Source: UBA4427 sp046351135 (lineage in GTDB: Bacteria > Myxococcota_A > UBA9160 > UBA4427). Taken from it: a DNA stretch of 64,000 nt. The notes below the pieces were generated by a model. It was not told the origin of the DNA. It did no database searches and saw only the letters and a list, made by a program, of their open reading frames with translations. Numbering within the stretch: the stretch's first letter is position 1; each line of letters opens with the position of its first letter. The translations under genes were made by a program, and so were the position numbers. Positions 18,062 to 27,122 of the stretch are shown here, piece after piece. The stretch lies in NCBI GenBank assembly GCA_046351135.1, contig JAXLZA010000010.1, positions 62,001 through 126,000 on the forward strand, given 5' to 3'.

Positions 18062-18654
18062 ACGCCTCGCTCGAGTCGATCTCCTTCGCCGCCCTCGCCG
18101 CGGCCACGCTCGTGACCGCCCTGCGCGTCGTGACGACGACCAACCTCGTCCATACCGTGCTCTGGCTCGGCCTGATGCTCGCCGCCACCGCCGGGCTCTT
18201 CCTCATGCTGCTCGCCCCCTTTCTCGCGGCGATCCAGCTGATCCTCTACACCGGCGGTGTGCTCACGCTGATGCTCTTCGGCGTCATGCTGACCCACCGC
18301 GATCGCGGCTTCACGACGGTCCCGAACGAGAGCCGCGATCGGCCCCGCGCGGCGATCCTCGCCGTCACGACCTTCGCGGTGCTCGCCTACGGCATCGTGC
18401 GGACGCCGGACCTGCCCGACGCCGGCCCCGTCGTGATCGACGCGCGCCGCATCGGCGAGGCGTTCCTGACCCGGCACGTCCTCGCCTTCGAGGTCCTCTC
18501 GCTGCTGCTGCTCGCCGCCGTGCTCGGGGCGATCGTGCTCGCGCGCAAGCAGGACCCGACCGGCCATCCCGAGGACGAGGGACCGCGGATCCCGGCCCGC
18601 CCCGTCCTCGCCCGACCGACCCGTCCCCGCCCGGGAAACGGAGGATCAGCCTGA
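18058..18654 (+). CDS. nuoJ: Complex I subunit J
   Basis: A 198-residue membrane protein with five predicted helices; AAIQLILYTGGVLTLMLFGVML is the conserved helix 3 region. Begins with an ATGA overlap on nuoI. The C-terminal 25 residues are Pro/Arg-rich and extend past the usual end. Confidence 0.92.
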   Translation: MNASLESISFAALAAATLVTALRVVTTTNLVHTVLWLGLMLAATAGLFLMLLAPFLAAIQLILYTGGVLTLMLFGVMLTHRDRGFTTVPNESRDRPRAAILAVTTFAVLAYGIVRTPDLPDAGPVVIDARRIGEAFLTRHVLAFEVLSLLLLAAVLGAIVLARKQDPTGHPEDEGPRIPARPVLARPTRPRPGNGGSA

Positions 18655-18950
18655 TGCTCACGTACGCGCTCCTCCTCGCCGCCGCGCTGTTCAGCATCGG
18701 CCTCTACGGCGTCGCCAGCCGGCCCAACGCCGTCGGCTTCCTGGCGGCGATCGAGCTGATGGCGAATGCGGTGAACCTCAACCTGATCGCGTTCTCGCGC
18801 TTCCTCGGGGAGGAGACCGGTCAGGTCTTCGCGCTCTTCGCGACCGCGATCACGGTGGCGGAGGTCGTCGTCGGCCTCGCGCTCGTGATCGTCCTCTTCC
18901 GATCGAAGGGCGACGTCCACCTCGATCTGGTCCGCGAGCTCGAAGGATGA
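18654..18950 (+). CDS. nuoK: Complex I subunit K
   Basis: A 98-residue, three-helix protein. GLYGVASRPNAVGFLAAIELMANAVNLNLIAFSRF contains the two conserved membrane glutamates' region (key residue E in IELM). TGATG overlap with nuoJ. Part of the proton-translocating E-channel. Confidence 0.93.
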   Translation: MLTYALLLAAALFSIGLYGVASRPNAVGFLAAIELMANAVNLNLIAFSRFLGEETGQVFALFATAITVAEVVVGLALVIVLFRSKGDVHLDLVRELEG

Positions 18951-20794
18951 ACGCCTCCTACGAAGCCCTGGCGCTGGGCGTCCTCTTCGCGCCCCTGGCC
19001 ACCGCCGCCCTGCTGATGCTCGCGGCGCCGCTGCGGCGCGACGGTCTGCCCGCGGCGACGCTGTCGGTCGGGACGGCGCTCGTCTCCCTCGGCGGCGCGC
19101 TGGTCCTGTTCGCGGCGCTCTTCGGGCCCGAGGGTCCGGAGCTCGGCCGGTGGACCGCGACCTGGCTGCCCCACGCGCGCGCGGGCGGAGCCTCGCTCCC
19201 GTCGGCGATCGAGCTCGGCATCCTGCTCGACGGCGTCTCGGTGTCGATGCTGCTGGTCGTCTGCTTCGTCGCGGCGATGGTCCAGATCTTCTCCGTCGGC
19301 TACCTCGCCGACGAGCCCTCCGCGGACTTCGGCCGCTACTTCACCTGGCAGTCCCTGTTCCTGTTCGCGATGAACAGCCTCGTCCTCGCACCGAACCTGC
19401 TCCAGGTCTTCCTCGGCTGGGAGCTCGTCGGGCTCGCGAGCTACCTCCTGATCGGCTTCTACTACCGCAAGCCCGCCGCCGGCCGCGCCGCGGTCAAGGC
19501 GTTCTGGGTGACCAAGCTCGCGGACATCGGGCTGATCGCGGGCCTGATCGTGCTGTTCCGGGAGACGGGCGGCTTCGAGTGGACCGCCGTCACCGCCGCG
19601 GCCGGCTTCGTCACCGCCCTCTTCTTCGTCGCCGTGATGGGCAAGAGCGCGCAGTTCCCGCTCCACGTCTGGCTGCCCGACGCGATGGAGGGCCCGACCC
19701 CGGTCTCGGCGCTGCTGCACGCGGCGACCATGGTCGCGGCCGGCGTGTTCCTCGTCGTGCGGGCGGATCCGCTCTTCGACCAGGCGCCGGGGACGCGCGA
19801 GGCGATGCTCGCGGTGGGCGCCTTCACCGCGCTCTTCGCGGCGATCGTGGCCGTCGTCCAGCAGGACATCAAGAAGGTGCTCGCCTACTCGACCTGCTCG
19901 CAGCTCGGCTACATGATCGCCGCGCTCGGCGCCGGCAGTCAGGTCGCGGGCTTCTTCCACCTGACGACCCACGCCGCGTTCAAGGCCCTGCTCTTCCTCT
20001 CGGCCGGCAGCCTGATCCACGCGGTCCACTCGAACGACCTGCGCGACATGGGCGGCCTCTTCTCGAAGATGCGCCTCAGCGCGACGGCCTTCACGATCGG
20101 CGCCCTCGCCCTGGCCGGCCTGCCGGGGACCTCGGGCTTCTTCTCGAAGGACCTCGTGCTCGAGGCCGTCGCCGAGCACGGGGCCGGGCTCCCGCTCCTC
20201 GCCCTGCTCGCCGCCGCCTTCCTGACCGCGTTCTACGTCGGTCGCGTCGTGATCCTCGCGCTGCTCGGTGCACCGTCGCCGGCGGCGTCGCACGCCCACG
20301 AGGCGGGATCGAGCATGACGCTGCCGCTGGTGCTGCTCGCGGTGCCGGCGCTCGGCCTCGGCTTCCTGGCCGCGCCCCTCACGCGGGTCTACGCGACGCC
20401 CGTGCCGTTCCATCTCGGCGCCGTCGGGATCACGGCGAGCGCGCTGTCGCTGGCGGGGCTCGCGAGCGCGTGGTGGATCTTCGGGCCGGCCCGCGGTGGA
20501 GCCGGGCTGCGCGCCGCCCTCGCGCCGATCGACCGGCTGGCGCGCTCCGGCGCCGTCGATCGCGTCTGGGTCTTCGCCTTCGAGCACGGCCTCGCCGCCG
20601 TCGCGCGGGCCGCCGGCTGGTTCGATCGCTACGTCGTCGACGGCCTCGTCAACCTCGTCGGCTACGCGACGCTCGCGCTCGGCGGGCGGCTGCGCCGGCT
20701 GCAGACCGGGGACGTCCGGGACTACGTCTACGCCGTCGCGCTGGGGGCCGTCGTGCTCGTCGTGCTCGGCCTGGTGGAGGGGAGCGCGCCGTGA
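18947..20794 (+). CDS. nuoL: Complex I subunit L (antiporter-like)
   Basis: A 615-residue antiporter-like subunit. LGWELVGLASYLLIGFYY, LPDAMEGPTPVSALLHAATMVAAGVF, and KKVLAYSTCSQLGYMIAALG carry the proton-path Glu, Lys and His residues of NuoL. The C-terminal part holds the long lateral helix and final helix. ATGA overlap with nuoK. Confidence 0.95.
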   Translation: MNASYEALALGVLFAPLATAALLMLAAPLRRDGLPAATLSVGTALVSLGGALVLFAALFGPEGPELGRWTATWLPHARAGGASLPSAIELGILLDGVSVSMLLVVCFVAAMVQIFSVGYLADEPSADFGRYFTWQSLFLFAMNSLVLAPNLLQVFLGWELVGLASYLLIGFYYRKPAAGRAAVKAFWVTKLADIGLIAGLIVLFRETGGFEWTAVTAAAGFVTALFFVAVMGKSAQFPLHVWLPDAMEGPTPVSALLHAATMVAAGVFLVVRADPLFDQAPGTREAMLAVGAFTALFAAIVAVVQQDIKKVLAYSTCSQLGYMIAALGAGSQVAGFFHLTTHAAFKALLFLSAGSLIHAVHSNDLRDMGGLFSKMRLSATAFTIGALALAGLPGTSGFFSKDLVLEAVAEHGAGLPLLALLAAAFLTAFYVGRVVILALLGAPSPAASHAHEAGSSMTLPLVLLAVPALGLGFLAAPLTRVYATPVPFHLGAVGITASALSLAGLASAWWIFGPARGGAGLRAALAPIDRLARSGAVDRVWVFAFEHGLAAVARAAGWFDRYVVDGLVNLVGYATLALGGRLRRLQTGDVRDYVYAVALGAVVLVVLGLVEGSAP

Positions 20795-22353
20795 CGTTCG
20801 TCGAGACCCACCTGCTCTCCCTGATCGTCGCGGCCCCGATGCTCGCGGCGCTCGTGGTGATGCTGCTGCCGGAGTCGCGGCTCGCGGCGATCCGCGGCGT
20901 CTCCCTCGCCGGAGCCCTGCTGCCGCTCGCGGGATCGGCGTGGGTCGCCTGGACCTACGACCTCGTGGCGGGCGGCCTCCAGCGCATCGAGTCGTTTCCC
21001 CTGGTCCCCGACCTCGGCATCCGCCTCTCCTTCGCGGTCGACGGCTGGGGCGTCTCGCTGCTGCTGCTGACGGGCATCGTGATCGCGACGGGCGTGACCG
21101 CCTCCTTCGGCCTCGAGGAGCGGGCCCGGGAGTTCTTCGCCCTGCTGCTCGTGCTCGTCGCCGGCGTCTTCGGCGTCTTCGTCTCCCAGGATCTCTTCGT
21201 CTTCTTCCTGTTCTACGAGATCGCCGTCCTGCCCATGTATCTGCTGATCGGCATCTGGGGCAGCCGCGGCCAGGTCGCCGCCGCCGGCCCCTTCGCCTTC
21301 GTCTGGCGCCGCTTCGACATCGGCGGCCGCGAGTACGCGGCGATGAAGCTGACCCTGATGCTGCTGGTCGGCTCGGCGGCGATCCTGGTCGTGCTCTTCG
21401 CGATGTACTTCGAGGCCGGGGCGACCAGCTTCGACCTCGGCCATCTCGGTCGCGCCGACTACCCGCGTGCGCTTCAGCTCTGGGCCTTCCCGCTCTGCTG
21501 GCTCGGCTTCGGCTCCCTCGCCGGCGTCTTCCCGTTCCACACCTGGTCCCCCGACGGCCACGCCGCGGCCCCGACCGCCGTCTCGATGCTGCACGCCGGC
21601 GTCCTGATGAAGCTCGGCGCCTTCGGCGTGATCCGGATCGGCATGATGATGCTGCCCGACGGCGCCCTCTTCTGGGCGCCCTGGGTCGGCGGCATCGCCG
21701 TGATCAACGTACTGTACGGCGCGATCGCGGCCTTCTCCCAGCGCGACCTCAAGTACGTGATCGCCTACTCGTCGGTGAGCCACATGGGGATCGTCATGCT
21801 CGGGGCGGCGACGCTGACGGTCGATGGCTGGAACGGCGCGATCTACCAGATGTTCGCCCACGGCATGATGACGGCCCTCTTCTTCGCCCTCGTCGGCCTG
21901 GTCTACGAGCGCGCCCACTCGCGCTGGATCCCGGGCATGGGCGGCTTCGCCACGACGATGCCCGGCGTCGCGGCCTTCTTCACCCTCGCCGGCCTCTCGT
22001 CCCTGGGCCTCCCGGGCTCGGCGGGCTTCGTCGCGGAGTTCCTGGTCTTCCTCGGCGCCTGGCAGAGCGCGCATCCGTGGTGGGCGATCCCGGGCATCCT
22101 CGGCGCCGCGGTCACCGCGGTGTACGTGCTGCGCGCCGCGCGCGCGATCTTCTGGGGCGAGGCGCCCGATCCGCCGCGGCCGGAGCTGCAGGACGCGCGG
22201 GGCAGCGAGTGGGTCGCGCTCTGGGCGCTCGGCATCGGGCTCGTGCTCTTCGGCAGCTTCCCGCGGCTCATCCTCGACTTCATCCACGTCTCGACGGTGC
22301 CCTACCTCGAGCTCGTGATCGGCCGCGGTGCGGCCCTGGCGGCGATGCCGTGA
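20791..22353 (+). CDS. nuoM: Complex I subunit M (antiporter-like)
   Basis: A 520-residue antiporter-like subunit started from a GTG that overlaps the nuoL stop. FLFYEIAVLPMYLLIGIWG, FPFHTWSPDGHAAAPTAVSMLHAGVLMKLGAFG (conserved K and H residues) and KYVIAYSSVSHMGIVMLG identify NuoM. Part of the proton-pumping membrane arm. Confidence 0.95.
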   Translation: MTFVETHLLSLIVAAPMLAALVVMLLPESRLAAIRGVSLAGALLPLAGSAWVAWTYDLVAGGLQRIESFPLVPDLGIRLSFAVDGWGVSLLLLTGIVIATGVTASFGLEERAREFFALLLVLVAGVFGVFVSQDLFVFFLFYEIAVLPMYLLIGIWGSRGQVAAAGPFAFVWRRFDIGGREYAAMKLTLMLLVGSAAILVVLFAMYFEAGATSFDLGHLGRADYPRALQLWAFPLCWLGFGSLAGVFPFHTWSPDGHAAAPTAVSMLHAGVLMKLGAFGVIRIGMMMLPDGALFWAPWVGGIAVINVLYGAIAAFSQRDLKYVIAYSSVSHMGIVMLGAATLTVDGWNGAIYQMFAHGMMTALFFALVGLVYERAHSRWIPGMGGFATTMPGVAAFFTLAGLSSLGLPGSAGFVAEFLVFLGAWQSAHPWWAIPGILGAAVTAVYVLRAARAIFWGEAPDPPRPELQDARGSEWVALWALGIGLVLFGSFPRLILDFIHVSTVPYLELVIGRGAALAAMP

Positions 22354-23783
22354 CCGACCTTCGTCCCCTTCTCCTCGATCTCCTGCTCGCGGGGCTCGCC
22401 CTCGCGATCTTCGTGCTCGACCTCGCCGTGCCCCACGGCCGCAAGCGCATGCTCGGCGGCATGACGGGCGCGGGGCTGGCGGTGCTCTTCGGCCTGAGCT
22501 TCGTGCTCGACCTCGACGGGACGACGATGTACGGCGCCTATCAGGGCGACGCCTGGGTGCTGTACTTCAAGCGCCTCGCGCTGGCCGCGGGGGTGCTCCT
22601 CTCGCTCGGGGCAACCGACGCGGTCGATCGCTGGTTCCCGAATCGCCAGGGCGAGTTCTGGCTGATGGCCCTCTCTTCGCTGCTCGGGATGACGATCCTG
22701 CCGGGCGCGCGCGACCTGCTGCTGCTCGTCGTCTGCTTCGAGCTGATGGGGCTCCCGCTGACGGTGCTCGCGGCCTTCGCCAAGGCGGACGACGCCTCGG
22801 GCCCCGGTCGCTTCGCGCCGGAGGCGGGCCTCAAGCTCTACCTCGTGAGCGCCGCGAGCACGGCGATCACCCTCTACGGCCTGTCCTTCCTCTACGGCCT
22901 CTCCGGGACGACCCGCCTCGACGCCCTCGCCGGCCTGCCGCCGAGCCCGCTCATGATCACGGGCCTCGTCCTCGTGCTGGCCGGCATGGCCTTCAAGATC
23001 GGCGTCGTGCCCTTCCACGCCTGGATCCCCGACACCTACCAGGGCGCCTCGACGCCCTTCGTCGCCTTCCTCTCGGTGGCCCCGAAGACGACGGGCTTCG
23101 CCGCCCTCGCCCTGGTCCTGCTGGTCGGCTTCGGCGGGCGCACGGCCCTCTGGCAGCCGCTGCTGGTCCTGCTGCTGGTCGCCTCGATGCTGATCGGCAA
23201 TCTGCTCGCCCTGCCCCAGAAGGATCTCAAGCGCCTGCTCGGCTACTCCGGCATCGCACAGGTGGGCTACGTCCTGATGGGCCTGCTCACGGCGGACGCC
23301 TACGGGCTCGGGCTGCTGCTCTTCTATCTCGCCGCCTATCTCTTCTCGAACGTGGGCGTCTTCCTCGTGCTCCAGGGTCTCGCCCCGGATCGCAGCGAGA
23401 TCACCCTCGACGCCGTGCGCGGCCTCGCGCGGCGCTCCCCGCGCCTGGCCCTCGCCCTGCTGGCAGGCCTGCTCTCGCTGGCGGGCATCCCCTTCGTGGT
23501 CGGCTTCTGGGCGAAGCTCTGGATCTTCATGGCGGCCTATCGCGCGGGCCACGTCGAGCTCGTCCTGCTCGGCGCCCTGATGTCGATCGTGTCGCTCTTC
23601 TACTACCTGCAGATCGCCCGGGCGGCCTACATGGACGAGCCCGTCGAGACCGCGCCCGTCGCCTTCGATCGCGGCGTCGAGGCGGCGGTCTTCGTCTGCT
23701 TCGCGATGGTGGTCGTGATGGGCCTCGTGCCGGCCCCCTTCCTCGACCAGGCGATGGCCGCGGCGCGGGCGCTGGTCGGCTGA
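22350..23783 (+). CDS. nuoN: Complex I subunit N (antiporter-like)
   Basis: A 477-residue antiporter-like subunit with a GTG start overlapping nuoM. CFELMGLPLTVLAAF, FKIGVVPFHAWIPDTYQGASTPFVAFLS and KDLKRLLGYSGIAQVGYVLMG are NuoN signatures. It ends the operon. The run nuoA-D, H-N therefore encodes 11 subunits with no NADH module here. Confidence 0.95.
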   Translation: MTDLRPLLLDLLLAGLALAIFVLDLAVPHGRKRMLGGMTGAGLAVLFGLSFVLDLDGTTMYGAYQGDAWVLYFKRLALAAGVLLSLGATDAVDRWFPNRQGEFWLMALSSLLGMTILPGARDLLLLVVCFELMGLPLTVLAAFAKADDASGPGRFAPEAGLKLYLVSAASTAITLYGLSFLYGLSGTTRLDALAGLPPSPLMITGLVLVLAGMAFKIGVVPFHAWIPDTYQGASTPFVAFLSVAPKTTGFAALALVLLVGFGGRTALWQPLLVLLLVASMLIGNLLALPQKDLKRLLGYSGIAQVGYVLMGLLTADAYGLGLLLFYLAAYLFSNVGVFLVLQGLAPDRSEITLDAVRGLARRSPRLALALLAGLLSLAGIPFVVGFWAKLWIFMAAYRAGHVELVLLGALMSIVSLFYYLQIARAAYMDEPVETAPVAFDRGVEAAVFVCFAMVVVMGLVPAPFLDQAMAAARALVG

Positions 23784-23785
23784 CC

Positions 23786-23817
23786 CGCTGATCGCAGCGC
23801 GACACCGGCTCGAGCCG
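23786..23817. terminator. Candidate transcription end between convergent nuoN and DUF3422 genes
   Basis: The 74-base gap between the two convergent stops holds a small hairpin, CGCTG-ATCG-CAGCG (23786-23799), followed by the perfect 12-base palindrome CGGCTCGAGCCG (23806-23817). There is no U-tract in either direction, so this is only a candidate. Confidence 0.35.
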
Positions 23818-23857
23818 CAGCCTGCGAGGAGCCCCGCCGCGTGCGCGGGCGCGCGCC

Positions 23858-25141
23858 TCAGCCGTGACCGATGCGGCGGCGGGCGCGGACGACGAACGCC
23901 CAGACCAGCAGCACGATGAAGGGCACGGCGGCGCCGGTCAGCGCCTCGAGGGAGACCCCGATCCCCGTCGTCTTGAGCCACTTCAGCACGTAGCCGAGCA
24001 GGCCGACGACGTAGTAGCTGATCGCGAAGATCGAGAAGCCCTCGACCGCCTGCTGGAGCTCGACCTGGAGCGAGGCGCTCTTCGCGAGCGAGCGCATGAT
24101 CTCCTGGTTCTGCCGCTTCTGGGAGACCTCGGCCATCGTCTCGAGGATGCCGGCGGCGCGCGCCGTCTGCTCGGCGATCCGCTGCATGCGCAGCTCCGCC
24201 GCCTCGCAGGTGCGCATGGCGGGCTGGAGCGAGCGCAGCAGGAACTGCGTGAAGCGCTGGTGGTCGTCGAGGACGACCTCGTCGACCTCCTCGCAGCGCC
24301 GCTCCGCGATCCGCGCATAGGCACGCGACGCGGCGAAGCGGAATGCGTTGCCGAAGGCCATGTGCTCGACCAGGGAGGCGAGGCGCGTGATCGACTGGAG
24401 CGCGGCCTCCTCCTGCTCGCTCGCGCGCGCGTCCTGCAGCTGGCCCATGATCGCGTCCATCTCCCGCTCGTGGCCCGACAGCGACGCCATCACCGCGCGG
24501 GCCACCGGCAGGCCCATCATCGCGAGGATCCGGTAGGACTCGAGGTCGAGCAGGCGATGGGTGAGCCGCGAAAGACGCTCGTCGTGGCCGCCCGCGGAGA
24601 CGATCAAGATCCGGGTGAAGCCGTCGGCGTCCGGTTGGAAGGCGGACCAGACGATCGCGGTCCCGGCCGACATGCGCCCCCCGTAGACCTCGCCGGCGCC
24701 GAAGAGCGTCCGCGCGAGGGCATGTCCAGTGGGATCCGACGCCGGCGGCCGCACGACCTCGATGCGGGTCCCGAAGAAGCGGCTCGCGAGCAGCCCCGCC
24801 CGGAACTCCGCCTCGAGGCCTTCGAAGGGGATCGCCGCGAAGGGAGCGCTGCCGTCGCTCGCCTGGAAGACGGAGTGGGTCACGAACTCCGTATGCTGCT
24901 CCCAGCGGACGAAGCTGTCGTCGGCGCAGGCGAGGTGGAAGCTCGCGTCCGACGCGGGCCCCGACTGCCCCGAGCGACGACAGTAGTCGACGAGCCGTGC
25001 GCGGCCCGCGGCGAGGACGCTCGCGTCGCCGAGCTCGACGACGTGGGTGCACCGGAACAGCGTCGGCAGGTTGATGCGCGGCCGCGCGTGCCACTCCTGC
25101 GAGAGCTTCTGCGCGAGCGCGCGGGCGTCGTCGTCGGTCAC
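23858..25141 (-). CDS. DUF3422-family membrane protein
   Basis: A 427-residue protein. The N-terminal soluble part (SQEWHARPRINLPTLFRCTH, WEQHTEFVTHSVF) and the long helical middle (SLSGHEREMDAIMGQL, AEQTARAAGILETMAEVSQ) followed by two C-terminal hydrophobic helices match DUF3422, a family of unknown function sometimes annotated as putative membrane-anchored proteins. It reads towards the nuo operon and away from puhE; their starts are about 60 bases apart. No link with photosynthesis is evident beyond position. Confidence 0.8.
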   Translation of the reverse strand: MTDDDARALAQKLSQEWHARPRINLPTLFRCTHVVELGDASVLAAGRARLVDYCRRSGQSGPASDASFHLACADDSFVRWEQHTEFVTHSVFQASDGSAPFAAIPFEGLEAEFRAGLLASRFFGTRIEVVRPPASDPTGHALARTLFGAGEVYGGRMSAGTAIVWSAFQPDADGFTRILIVSAGGHDERLSRLTHRLLDLESYRILAMMGLPVARAVMASLSGHEREMDAIMGQLQDARASEQEEAALQSITRLASLVEHMAFGNAFRFAASRAYARIAERRCEEVDEVVLDDHQRFTQFLLRSLQPAMRTCEAAELRMQRIAEQTARAAGILETMAEVSQKRQNQEIMRSLAKSASLQVELQQAVEGFSIFAISYYVVGLLGYVLKWLKTTGIGVSLEALTGAAVPFIVLLVWAFVVRARRRIGHG

Positions 25142-25206
25142 GTGGAGCGCCTCCTGCGCGCATGCGCGAGGGGGACACGCCGGAGCGCATCGGTTACGTT
25201 GGGCCG

Positions 25207-25992
25207 GTGACCTCCTCCGAATCCTCCGACGTGGCTCTCGTGGCGCTCGCGGCGGCCGTTGCGACGTGGTGGACGGGCACGGCGATCGTGCTCGCCGCGG
25301 TGCGCGTCGCGGCGCCGCGCCGCCCCGCGGTGCTCGCCGTCGCGACGGGGCTGGCCCTGCTCGCGCTGCTCGGCCTCGCGCTCTTCGGCGACCGCACCGA
25401 CCTCTTCGGCGTGCTCGGCTCGTTCGTGTGTGCGGTCGTCGTCTGGGGCTACGACGAGCTGCTCTTCCTGACCGGGCGCGTGGTCGGTCCGCCGGTCGAC
25501 GAGTGCCGTGAGGACTGCGCAGGCCTGCGTCACGCGGGCCACGCGCTGAAGGCGATCGCCCATCACGAGGCGGCCCTCGTGATCTCGGCGGGGCTCGTCG
25601 CCGCCGTCTCGGCCGGGCGGCCGAACCAGACCGGGATGTGGGCGTTCCTGATCCTGCTCGTCCTGCGCTTCAGCGCCCAGCTCAACCTCTTCCTCGGCGT
25701 CCGCAATCTCGCGGAGGCGTGGATGCCGACCGAGCTGCTGCCTCTGCGGCGCTTCCTGCGCAAGCGGGCCATGAATCCCCTTCTGCCGCTCTCGATCGGT
25801 GCCGCGGCGTGGACCGCCGCACGGCTCGCCCGCGACGCACTGCGCGTCGCGACCAGCGAGCACGACGTGGCCAGCCACGCCGTGCTCGCCGGTCTCGCGG
25901 CGCTCGGGGCGCTCGAGCACGTGCTGCTCGTGCTCCCCTTCGATCCGACCCGGCTCTGGCCGAATCCGGACGAGGGGGCGCGCTCCCGCTAG
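25207..25992 (+). CDS. puhE: Photosynthetic complex assembly protein PuhE (DUF3623)
   Basis: A 261-residue protein with about six hydrophobic helices. ATWWTGTAIVLA at the N-terminus, VVWGYDELLFLTGRV, and RFSAQLNLFLGVRNLAEAWMPTELLPLRRFL near residues 160-190 are characteristic of PuhE, which helps assembly of reaction centre/LH1 in purple phototrophs. The start could be the GTG at 25207, which begins just before the first helix, or the ATG at 25162 (276 residues); neither has a good Shine-Dalgarno. It is the only PGC gene left of pufC and converges on it, both stop codons sharing CTAG. Confidence 0.85.
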   Translation: MTSSESSDVALVALAAAVATWWTGTAIVLAAVRVAAPRRPAVLAVATGLALLALLGLALFGDRTDLFGVLGSFVCAVVVWGYDELLFLTGRVVGPPVDECREDCAGLRHAGHALKAIAHHEAALVISAGLVAAVSAGRPNQTGMWAFLILLVLRFSAQLNLFLGVRNLAEAWMPTELLPLRRFLRKRAMNPLLPLSIGAAAWTAARLARDALRVATSEHDVASHAVLAGLAALGALEHVLLVLPFDPTRLWPNPDEGARSR

Positions 25993-25998
25993 GAGCGC
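25980..25998. terminator. Bidirectional hairpin over the shared puhE/pufC stop codons
   Basis: A perfect 7-bp stem GCGCTCC / GGAGCGC with loop CGCTA. The palindromic CTAG at 25989-25992 supplies the TAG stop of puhE on the plus strand and of pufC on the minus strand. As the point where the long puf superoperon meets puhE, it could end or stabilise both transcripts. No U-tract is present. Confidence 0.5.
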
Positions 25999-27122
25999 AC
26001 CGCCTCGGGCTCCTCGGACGCCGACACCGCGGGCGGTGCAGCATCGCCTTCGACCGGCGGCTGCGCCGCGGGGTCGGTGGGAGCCGGCGTCGCCGCGGGC
26101 GGCGGCGCGGACGTCGCGAGCTCGGGATGATCGGCCAGCATGCTCACCCCGAGCAGCGGCTTCGACGCCCCCTGATGGCAGGTCGCACAGTTGATCTTGA
26201 ACGCGTCGCCATGGGGCCCGCGTCGCGCCGCCGGCAGGATGCCGGCGAGCGGCTCGAGGTAGCTCTGGTTGAGCGAGCGCACCATCTGGATGCCGTGCCA
26301 GGCCTTCACGCGCGCCGGCGTGCTGGCCTCCCAGGGACCGAACGAGCGCGAGTTGTGGCAATGGCCGCAGTTCACGCCGAGCGCGGTCGAGATGTGCATC
26401 ATGAAGCCGTAGGTCCACTCGGCCTGCTTGATCGAGCTCCGGTTTCCGGACGGCAGGGCCTCGGTCGACTGGAGTCGGACGGGCATGTCGCCGAGCAGAT
26501 AGGCGGAGAACGGATCCGTCGGGAGCGAGGTCAGCCCGACGAGCATGGCCGGCTGGTTCTGCCCGGCCTTGCCGCCGGCGGGCCCGCGCGCCTTGCGCGG
26601 CTCGGTCGGCTTCGTCCAGTGCTGCGTGGGGACGGCGTTGCCCCGGTGGCAGGTGTAGCAGGTGACGCCGGTGTCCCCGACGTGGTCCTTCCACTGGGTG
26701 TTGATCTCGATCGTCATCTGCAGCATCCGCCGCGCCACCGACTTGGTGTAGACGTCGTCGAGGGCGAAGTTCGAGCCGGCGTGACAGTAGGCGCAGCCCT
26801 GCTGGGGCGAGACCCAGGCGGTGATCGAGCCCATCAGCCGCGTGAACTCCGCCGCGTCGACGTGACCGACGACCTGCAGGTTCTGGAAGAGCTGGCTCGC
26901 GGGGATGTTCGCCGGGTTGACCGGCGGCAGGGAGGCCGGCGGCCGATTGGCCTCCGCCTTCGCGGCGAGCTCGCGGCGCGTCGAGACCTCCTCCATGCCG
27001 AGCCCACGGAAGTGGATCTGCCGGGACTCGACGGGCGGCGGCTCACAGCCTGCGAGCGCGACCAGGCTGCACGCAAGGACGAGGAACCCGACTCCACGGA
27101 AGTTCGCGGTGCGCATGCTCAT
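25989..27122 (-). CDS. pufC: Tetrahaem photosynthetic reaction centre cytochrome c subunit PufC
   Basis: A 377-residue lipoprotein: signal with lipobox LAGC near residue 25, then four CxxCH haem sites in order CAYCH, CYTCH, CGHCH and CATCH, with preceding Met-bearing helices (VARRMLQMTIEINTQW; TYGFMMHISTALGVNCGHCH). It re-reduces the special pair of the reaction centre from periplasmic donors. Start at 27122 overlaps the pufM stop (ATGA) and follows GGGAGG. After the fourth haem it has an unusual Pro/Ala-rich tail of about 45 residues. Confidence 0.96.
   Translation of the reverse strand: MSMRTANFRGVGFLVLACSLVALAGCEPPPVESRQIHFRGLGMEEVSTRRELAAKAEANRPPASLPPVNPANIPASQLFQNLQVVGHVDAAEFTRLMGSITAWVSPQQGCAYCHAGSNFALDDVYTKSVARRMLQMTIEINTQWKDHVGDTGVTCYTCHRGNAVPTQHWTKPTEPRKARGPAGGKAGQNQPAMLVGLTSLPTDPFSAYLLGDMPVRLQSTEALPSGNRSSIKQAEWTYGFMMHISTALGVNCGHCHNSRSFGPWEASTPARVKAWHGIQMVRSLNQSYLEPLAGILPAARRGPHGDAFKINCATCHQGASKPLLGVSMLADHPELATSAPPPAATPAPTDPAAQPPVEGDAAPPAVSASEEPEAVRS

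Noticed and set aside
18821..20587. A 588-codon frame antisense to nuoL
   Set aside because: Composition is Glu/Arg/Gly/Asp repeats with no domain; nuoL on the other strand is unmistakable.
22302..25190. A 962-codon minus-strand frame spanning nuoN and the DUF3422 gene
   Set aside because: It runs antisense to nuoN and out of frame with DUF3422, both of which have recognisable family motifs. The translation is low-complexity.
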